A DNA stretch of 64,000 nt from Cryptomeria japonica (taxonomy: Eukaryota > Streptophyta > Pinopsida > Cupressales > Cupressaceae). Below, in pieces: positions 56,338 to 64,000 of this stretch (positions are counted from its first letter, which is position 1; every line of letters begins with the position of its first letter). The notes under the pieces were generated by a model, which worked only from the letters and a program-made list of their open reading frames with translations, made no database searches and was not told where the DNA came from. The stretch is from NCBI RefSeq assembly GCF_030272615.1, contig NC_081414.1, forward strand, positions 809,383,069 through 809,447,068, written 5' to 3'. A program made the translations under genes and the position numbers.

Positions 56338-57394
56338 TGTTGGTATTTTGGTATGGTTTTGTCATTGATGTCAACACCTACTAAAACACTAGCACTTTGG
56401 TGATCCAGCAGCATTCACTGGCAAGCAAGTAACTATTGCACAATTACTGGTATATGGTTCACCGACAGGATATAATGTTCACTGGAACTTGAAATGATAT
56501 GGAAAACACTTGTTAATATCAAAGACATCGTGTGGACACTTTGTTTTGAAGAATTAATCATTGGTATATTCATATTTGCATATTTGCTTTTACTGGCAAA
56601 TAGGTCCAGGGTTACCTAGGGTTACACCGACAAGTTTATCTTTTCCAGATCAGCATGGCATGCTATGGAGATGATTTATTATTGTTGTAAATGCATTAAG
56701 CCAACATGATTAATCGGTTATTGCATTGGATATTATATTGTTTGTAAAATGTTTTTATTGTAATATCTTGTAGAGCCGGCCTACTAAAATTGGTCTTAGG
56801 CTAGATGGTATAAATGTAAGATCGGATGTGGAATGCGAAAAAGGAATTGTGTGAAGGTATATGCGAGATTAAGCAGAGCTATACATGAAGACATCATTTG
56901 AAGGTGAAGCTAGGTTTTTGTAGAAGCATATCAGCATTACACCGGTACTGAATCCAACATATGAAGATGTTATTTTGTGTAGTACATTCTTATTGGATTT
57001 AACCATCCAACTGTAGTTAGTGTGACTCCCATTTTGTGATTGAGTAGTGAGCTCTAGGTTGTTGGCCTTTCTACATGTGCAAACCCCATTTATGTACACT
57101 TACTATCTACAGTAGTATCATCTAATTGTGGGTAAGGTTTCCCACCATGGTTTTTCCCCTTATAGGGTTTCCACGCACAAATATTGGTGTTATGTGTTGT
57201 GGATGACTTTATGTTTATGTTTCATGCATTAATCTTTACTGGTATAGCAATTTACTGTTAACACTATCTACCGGCACACTGAACTGGTTTACTGGTATTA
57301 AGAATTAAGCTGGTTAAGTGGTTTTTGGTTTAAATTTATTAGACAACTGATTCACCCCCCCCCCCCCCCTCTCAGTTGTCTCTGGGACCTAACA
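56338..57394 (+). repeat. Element E 5' LTR
   Basis: 1,057 bases, TGTTGGTATTTTGG to CCTAACA. GGTATAAATG near 56807 is a likely TATA box. A CCCTTATAGGG hairpin within the GGTTTTTCC...GGGTTTCC block follows, and a run of about 15 Cs near the end. Confidence 0.93.
57341..57381 (+). promoter_or_regulatory. C-rich-loop hairpin near the end of LTR E
   Basis: AGACAACTGA (57341-57350) pairs perfectly with TCAGTTGTCT (57372-57381): ten base pairs around a loop that is almost all C. Confidence 0.7.
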
Positions 57395-57408
57395 ATTGGT
57401 ATCAGAGC
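57395..57408 (+). promoter_or_regulatory. Primer binding site, element E
   Basis: ATTGGTATCAGAGC directly after the LTR, a perfect initiator Met tRNA type site. Confidence 0.92.
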
Positions 57409-57450
57409 CTAGTCCTCTTTTGCAGAAGTTTAACAACTTGAGGAGATCCA

Positions 57451-58440
57451 ATGTCTACTAATTATTTCAGGAAGGACAGTCCTAAACTTGATGGAACCAA
57501 CTATGGGATATGGAAGATCAGGATGGAGACACATCTGAATTGCATTGGTAAAGACATCTAGGAAGTTACAAAGAATGGTTATACTACTGTTGTAGCTGGT
57601 TAGACTGCTCCAACTACCTTAGCTAAAGATTAAGAGAATGATTGCAAAGCAAGAGAAGCACTTTTGAGCACATTATCAGATCAACAAATCATGGGATTAT
57701 CAGATAGGTCTACTGCTAAAGCTATTTGGGATCATTTGGAAACACTAAATGAAGGAGATTCCATAGTCAAGATTGCAAAACTTGAAAGCTTCTGAGTCAG
57801 GTAGGAACATCTGAAAATGGAAGAAGATGAAAGAATTTATGCTTTTATGGAAAGAGTAAATGAAATTGTTTTGGGTATTAAATGTTATGGAGAAACCTTG
57901 AGTGAGGATGATATTGTTTCAAAAATCTTAAGAGGATTGCCACCGGCATATAAAATGAAGGTTACTACTATAAATGAGTTGAGAACAATGCCTAATACAT
58001 CAGTAACTAGGGATACATTCATTGGAAAACTTTCAGCTTTTGAAATTGAGGAATTTGGTCCTGTTGCTACTATAAAGACAGATTTGACCTTTAAAGCATC
58101 AACATCATCTACTCCACCATTTAACAAATCAGACTGGAAAGCCTTTTATGCAAGAGAACTTGAAGAAACTAGGAAGGAGAATGAAGAGCTTGAAGAACTT
58201 GAAGCACTATTTGCAAGGAAAATGCCAAAAGGTCCATTGGAAGTAAGTATGAAGGTAAAGCACCCTTTAAATGTTTCAACTGCAATAAGATTGGTCATAT
58301 AGCTTCGAGATGCCCTAATAGACATGCTAGACTAAGAGAAGAAGCGAAAAGAAAATACAAGCCTAATCCTGAATATCAGAGATACAGATTTAAGAAGAAC
58401 AAAGACAAATCTTATTACATTGCTGATGAAGGTGTACTGA
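57451..58440 (+). pseudogene. Element E gag (broken)
   Basis: Copia gag from the first ATG after the primer site (MSTNYFRKDSPKLDGTNYGI, then WKIRMETHL). UBN2 capsid pattern: LSTLSDQQIMGLSDRSTAKA, IWDHLETLNEGDS, RVNEIVLGIKCYGETLSEDD, KILRGLPPAYKMKVTTINEL. The knuckle CFNCNKIGHIASRC is near 58272, in another frame after a frameshift at about 58240. Stops at 57558, 57601, 57630, 57794 and 57803, of TAG, TAA and TGA types. Confidence 0.87.
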
Positions 58441-61400
58441 TGATTCTGATGAGGATCCGTCAGACAATGGATGGGTTTTTGTTGCTATAACAGTTGATCA
58501 ACCAGCACCTACTGCTCAACTGGTAGAACAAGCCCTAGCAGCTAAAGTTGAAGTAAAGGATGAATGGATCATTGACTCAGGATGCTCACATCATATGACA
58601 GGAGACAAAGGTAAATTCATGAACTTTCAAGAATACAATGGAGGTTTAGTAAGATTTGGAGATGACAAAGCCTGTTCAATCAAAGGTAAGGGTTCAATAT
58701 CTCTTTATGGTAAGCATAACACTGACAATGTCTACTATGTTGAAGGATTAAAGCATAATCTTTTAAGTGTTGGTCAATTAGTTTAGAAGGGATTTCAGTC
58801 ACAATTTAAGAATGGAAAATGCAAAATCATGAATAGAACTGGTTTGGAAATTGCAACCGGTAATCAGACTAGAGGTAATATCTTTTATTTGAATAACAGT
58901 GAAAAGGCATGCTTGATTGCACATATAGATGAAAGTTGGTTATGGAATAAGAGACTTTGTCATGTAAACTTTGATTGCATGGTAAAAATCAGTACTTCTA
59001 AGGCAATTAGAGATCTACCTAAAATTGTGAAACCTCAAAATACAATTTGTAAGGAATGTCAATTTAGAAAACAAGTTAGAGATAGCTTCAAAAGTATTCC
59101 AGAAAAATCCAATAATGCTCTTGATTTGATTCACACAGATTTATGTGGTCTAGCTAGAACTAAAATCTTACAAGGTTATAGATATTTTATGCTAATTATT
59201 GATGATTATTCTAGAATGTGTTGGGTTACTTTTCTCATAGAAAAATCAAAAGCACTTGGAAAGTTCAAACTGTTCAAAGCAATGGTTGAAAATGAAACTG
59301 GTAATAAAATCAAATATTTAAGCTCAAATCAAGGAGGAGAATTCACATCTAAGGACTTTAATACATTCTGTGAAGTGAATGGAATCAGAAGACAGTTATA
59401 AGCACCTCGGACACCATAGCAGAATGGAGTTGTTGAAAGGAAAAATAGAACTATCTTGGATGCAGCAAGAAGTATGTTATCAGAAGAAAATCTACCACAT
59501 GTATATTGGAGAGTAGTAGTTAACACAGCCGTCTATACATTCAACAAAGTTAACATCAAAGGTGAAACTGCTAAGATCCCTCATGAACTATGGTTTGGTA
59601 ATACTCCTACTCTTAAGTATTTTAGAATTTTTGGAAGTAAATATTATATTAGAAGAGATGAGTATATTGGCAAATTTGATTCTAGAAGTGATGAAGGAAT
59701 ATTTCTTGGTTATTCATCTAAGAGAAAGGCATATAGATGTTTTAATAAGAGATTACAGAAAATTGTTGAGAGTACAAAAGTAAAGATTGATGAACAATTC
59801 AGAGGAACTTCAAGGTATATAGACTCTGAACCGGCAACAGAAATTGCAACAAATGAACCTACACTAAATCCACCAATACAAAATGACGAGTCAGTTACCT
59901 CGGTACCATCAGAGGATTCCACAGTAATTGAAGAACACAAGAAAACTAAGACACCCCGTTATGTAAGATTGAATCATTCTGAAGATCAGATAATTGGAAA
60001 CAAATTTAAAGGAGTTATGACAAGAGGAAGATTGGAAAATGAAGAGGTATGTCTTATTTCTCAAATTGAACCATCATCTATTAATGAAGCATGTGAAGAT
60101 AAACTTTGGATTAAAGCTATGGAAGAAGAATTAGGACAAATTGAGAAAAATAATACTTGGATATTAGTTCCTCGGCCTAAAGATAAAAATGTAATTGGAA
60201 CCAAATGGGTATTTAGAAACAAACTTAATGAAGATGGTAAGGTTGTCAGAAATAAAGCAAGACTAGTATGTAAGGGATATTCTCAGAAAGAAGGAGTTGA
60301 TTACAATGAAACCTTTGCACCGGTAGCTAGAGTTGAGGCAGTTAGATTATTCTTGGCTTTTGCAGCTCACAAGAACTACAAAGTTTATCAAATGGATATT
60401 AAATGTGCATTTTTGAATGGAGATCTTGAAGAGGAAGTATATATTAAACAACCTGATGGATTTTCTTTGACAGATGACAATGATATGGTTTGCAAGTTAA
60501 GAAAAGCTTTGTATGGATTGAAACAAGCCCAAAGAGCTTGGTATGCAAGGTTGGATAAGTATCTTTTAAAGATTAGTTTTACTAAAGGAAATGCAGATAG
60601 CAATTTATATTACAAAATAACTAATGATGACATCTTGATTATAGAAGTATTTGTTGATGATATAATCTTTGGAGGAGAAGATGGATTATGTAAGGAATTT
60701 TCTATTAAACTGCAGCAAGAATTTGAAATGTCTATGATTGGAGAAATAAAATTCTTTTTAGGATTGCAGATTTCATAGACTGATAAAGGTATATTTTTGA
60801 GTCAATCCAAGTACTTGAAAGAATTACTAAAGAAATTTGGGATGGAGAACTCTAAACCGATAAGCACACCTATGACTACAAATGAAAAATTATCTCAAAG
60901 GGATGAATCTACACCTGTTAATCCAACTAGATACAAATCTATGATAGAAGGTTTACTGTATTTGACACAAACCAGGCCTAATATTATGAATGCAGTATGT
61001 ATTGTTTCTAGATTTCAAATTATCCTAGGGAAAATCATGAATCAACAGTAAAAAGGATTTTTCGGTACTTACAAGGCACTGCAAATCTTGGATTATGGTA
61101 TCTTAGAGATGAAAATTTTGATCTATGTGCATATACAGATGCAAATTGGGCTGGAGATGTGGATGTTAGAAAAAGCACCACCGGCGGAGCATTCTTTCTT
61201 GGAAGAGACTAGTTTCTTGGTTAAGTAAGAAATAGAGTTGTACCTCTTTATCAACAGCAGAATCAGAATATATTGCAGCAGCAACTAACTGTACACAGGT
61301 ACTATGGCTTAAGCAAATGTTGAAAGACAAAAAGGTAAAATGCAAACAACCTATTATTATATATTGTGATAACACTGCAGCAATTGATATATCTAAGAAT

Positions 61401-61602
61401 CCGGTATTACATTCTAAAACAAAACATGTTTCTATCAAATTGAAGTTTCTAAGGGAAAAAGTTGAAGAAAAAGAGATAAAACTGGTTTATGTGAATACTA
61501 AAGAATAGCTTGCAGATATTTTCACAAAACCTTTGCCTAAGGAGACTTTTGAATATCTCAGAGATCAGCTTGGAATCACACCACCACCGGTAGAAACTTA
61601 GA
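58441..61602 (+). pseudogene. Element E pol: protease, integrase, reverse transcriptase, RNase H (broken)
   Basis: Protease EWIIDSGCSHHMTGDKGKF. GAG-pre-integrase VEGLKHNLLSVGQL and CKECQFRKQVRD. Integrase HTDLCGLARTKILQGYRYFM and [16 protein letters not shown]. Reverse transcriptase [40 protein letters not shown] and [10 protein letters not shown]. RNase H YTDANWAGD, STAESEYIAAAT, YCDNTAAIDISKN, ending at about 61602. The longest open stretch is 440 residues (59456-60778). Stops: TAG near 58783, TAA 59399, TAG 59417, 60776, 61233 and 61506; most are Gln codons in the E fragment inside D. A base loss near 61204 shifts RNase H. Confidence 0.92.
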
Positions 61603-61946
61603 TAGTTAATGATTTTCATCAACCGACAGAATTGAAAGACAAATCTTTTACTCCAGTCTTTGATGAGGAAGCTACTTCTCAGGGGGATTAGTTGGTATAT
61701 TTAATTGATTGGTATTTTGTATATGAACTTTGGCATTTGATGTCAAAGGGGGAGAGATATCTATGGAAAAACACATTATCTTTTTAGGAGAGATTGGTAG
61801 AGAGATTGGTATTTAAAATAAAACTTTGGATAAACACATGTTTTTCCCAAGGGGAGAGATTGTTGGTTTTTGGTATTTGGCATTTATGTTTTGGCACTTT
61901 GATGGTTTTTCCATCTTCTATTGCCATCAATGCCAAAGGGGGAGAT
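61603..61946 (+). promoter_or_regulatory. Element E 3' untranslated region with four polypurine tracts
   Basis: Tracts near 61679 (CAGGGGGATT), 61745 (AAAGGGGGAGAG), 61848 (CCAAGGGGAGAG) and 61934 (AAAGGGGGAGAT, beside the LTR). Each is followed closely by TTGG-type sequence. Confidence 0.8.
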
Positions 61947-62983
61947 TGCTGGTATTTTGGTATGGTTTTGTCATTGATGTCAACACCTACTAAAACACTA
62001 GCACTTTGGTGATCCAGTAGCATTCACCGGCAAGCAAGTAACTATTGCACAATTACTGGTATATGGTTCACCGGCACTTGAAATGATATGGAAAACACTT
62101 GTTAATATCAAAGACATCGTGTGGACACTTTTTTTTGAATAATTAATCATTGGTATATTCATATTTGCTTTTACTGGCAAATAGGTCCAGGGTTACCTAG
62201 GGTTACACCGGCAAGTTTATCTTTTCCAGATCAGCATGTCACACTATGGAGATGATTTATTATTATTGTAAATGCATTAAGCCGACATGTTTAATCGATT
62301 GTTGCATCAGATATTATATTGTTTGTAAAATGTTTTTATTGTAATATCTTGTAGAGCCGACCTACTAAAATTGGTCTTAGGTTATGGTATAAATGTAAGA
62401 TCTTATTTGTAAGATCGGATGTGGAATGCGAAAAGGGAATTGTGTGAAGGTATATGCGAGATTAAGCAGAGCTATATATGAATAAATCATTTGAAGGTGA
62501 AGCTAGGTTTTTGTAGAAGCATATCAGCATTACACCGGTACTGAATCCAGCATATGAAGATGCTATTTTGTGGAGTACATTCTTATTGGATTTAACCATC
62601 CAACTGTAGTCAGTGTGACTCCCATTTTGTGATTGAGTAGTGAGCTCTAGGTTGTTGGCCTTTCTGCATGTGCAAACCCCATTTATGTACACTTCCTATC
62701 TGCAGTAGTATCATTTGATTGTGGGTAAGGTTTCCCATCGTGGTTTTTCCCCTTACAGGGTTTCCATGTACAAATATTGGTGTTATGTGTTGTGGATGAC
62801 TTTATGTTTATGTTTTATACATTAATCTTTACCGGTATAGCAACTTTACTGTTAGCACTGTCTACTAGCACACTTAACTGGTTTACCGGTATTAATCATT
62901 AAGTTGGTTAAGTGGTTTTTGGTTTAAATTTATTAGACAACTTATTCACCCCCCCCCCCCTCAGTTGTCTCTGGGACCTAACA
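61947..62983 (+). repeat. Element E 3' LTR
   Basis: 1,037 bases, from TGCTGGTATTTTGG (TGTT now TGCT) to CCTAACA. It is very similar to the 5' LTR. The end hairpin has one mismatch (AGACAACTTA/TCAGTTGTCT). Confidence 0.93.
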
Positions 62984-63095
62984 TAAATGTGGTAAGTTAA
63001 TTCTAAATTCCTAACCCAAATTACTCTACTACTTATCACAATGGACTCATGTGAGACTAGAGTACCCATCTATGAACTTGAGCTCTGACACCAAA
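62984..63095 (-). promoter_or_regulatory. Element F leader and primer binding site
   Basis: Begins with the TAAAT duplication of E. On the minus strand TGGTGTCAGAGC (63082-63093) is the primer site, two bases from the LTR edge. The rest is leader toward gag. Confidence 0.75.
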
Positions 63096-64000
63096 TGTAA
63101 TGTTCACCACAAAAATGTTAGACAACTAAACACATAGCTGATATAGGTAGAGACAAAAGAAAAATTAAGTTACAACAATGCATCAAATTACATTAACTCA
63201 TTACTCTTTAATAACTACATACATAAGTTATACATGGTCATATAAAACTCTAGTGCACAAGCAGAATACATTTAGAAACATACAAACATTCTTCCCTAGG
63301 GTATCATAACATCATTACTTAACTACAACATCAATAAGGAAATATATAACCACTATCAATGATCTATATTGTTTTTCCTCTATTTGCAATAATACTCATT
63401 TCACCACACATACATAGAAAAGTAAATATAGAAGTCCCATTTTACACTTGTCCATGAAAAAATACAATACCCAATGCTTAACTTTTATCATTACTTAAGT
63501 CATCATTACAATACATATTACATCATATTCAGGTGATCATTAAAAATATACATTATCTGCTACCAATAAAAGATCATGATATTCATCTACTCCAAGAACA
63601 TAGCACAAGAAACTGAATAGAAGTAGAAACATCCATCACACTCATGAACATCCAACGAAGAGAAAATCCCAATGGAAGAAGGTATCAAACCAATCAACCA
63701 TGTAAAACCAAAAAAGAACCATGCCCCATGCTCTGGAGAATGATATAAGATCCCACATACACTAAACTTAGGCTGACAACTATCTCCCAAAGAAACACAA
63801 AATATAAATATGATAACAACAGACAAAAGACTATCAACACTAGATATAGGCCTAACCATAAAACAAAGACTAACAAGAGACATCTATAAAACAAAAGTTG
63901 AGGACCAGGATACACATAAGGGAAAGTGTGATCACATGTCCTCATCAAGGTTATCTTGGAAATCTCTCTGGACCTCAGCACCAAGTGACACCCATGCAAG
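63096..64000 (-). repeat. Element F 5' LTR, partial
   Basis: Starts TGTAATGTTC on the + strand next to the primer site and runs out of the window. It is AT-rich, and the antisense frames at 63587-63999 have no recognisable domain. Confidence 0.6.

Larger units (their letters stand above)
56338..62983 (+). mobile_element. Complete Ty1/copia element E
   Basis: 6,646 bases with two LTRs, primer site, gag-pol and polypurine tracts, flanked by perfect TAAAT duplications (56333-56337 and 62984-62988). It interrupts the leader of gypsy element F. It is the only structurally complete autonomous-type element in the window, but about ten stops and at least two frameshifts make it inactive. Confidence 0.95.
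39531..64000 (-). mobile_element. Ty3/gypsy element F, split by B and by E
   Basis: Reads from the right: LTR from 63096 rightward, primer site, leader, [element E], gag, knuckle, protease, reverse transcriptase, RNase H part 1, [element B], RNase H part 2. The order protease-RT-RNase H without integrase before RT is gypsy. The domain parts fit together across both insertions. Integrase and the 3' LTR are not recognised. Confidence 0.8.

Noticed and set aside
63587-63999. Minus-strand frames rich in hydrophobic residues at the right edge
   Set aside because: They lie in the presumed F LTR, overlap each other in different frames and show no domain.

Overview
This is plant nuclear DNA, most likely from a gymnosperm such as a conifer (inferred from long, old, deeply nested LTR retrotransposons and no visible low-copy gene). 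I find no intact host gene, rRNA, tRNA or CRISPR. Essentially everything recognisable is a decayed LTR retrotransposon, and every long reading frame carries stops or frameshifts. I name the families A to G for this window only.

Layout. 1-4086: tail of a gypsy-like element G (+) with a decayed plant mobile domain (PMD) gene on the opposite strand. 4087-4884 plus 19618-~20021: the G LTR, split by family A. 4885-19617: family A as an LTR-body-LTR-body-LTR dimer (-) flanked by the duplication TTCAC. ~20022-36306: Ty1/copia element C (+), truncated at its 5' end and split by copia element D (24497-34056, +, duplication GATAC/GATAT). D itself holds a 5'-truncated copy of family E (28411-32524). 36307-39530: AT-rich, non-coding, with a 127-bp (TA)n tract. 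39531-64000: a Ty3/gypsy element F (-) whose RNase H is split by family B (39848-53310, -, duplication AATTC/AATTT) and whose leader is split by a complete copia element E (56338-62983, +, perfect duplication TAAAT). B in turn is interrupted by a third, truncated copy of family A (41958-47994, +).

Most unusual content. Families A and B have normal LTRs, copia-type primer sites and polypurine tracts but no protease, integrase or reverse transcriptase. Each has a coiled-coil gag with four or five CCHC knuckles and a large second ORF of about 1,100 codons. The ORF2 proteins of A and B are recognisably homologous although their LTRs differ, which points to a conserved function in a non-autonomous lineage. 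They would need enzymes in trans; C, D and E are copia elements of the right general kind, and B shares a block of its LTR with E.

The LTRs also carry RNA-like structure: arrays of tiny hairpins with variable stems and a constant YTAACM-type loop in A and D, and a C-rich-loop hairpin near the LTR 3' end in all five copia-type families whose outer stem changes in a pair-preserving way. These calls rest on reading the bases and supplied translations by eye; no alignments, folding or database searches were run.
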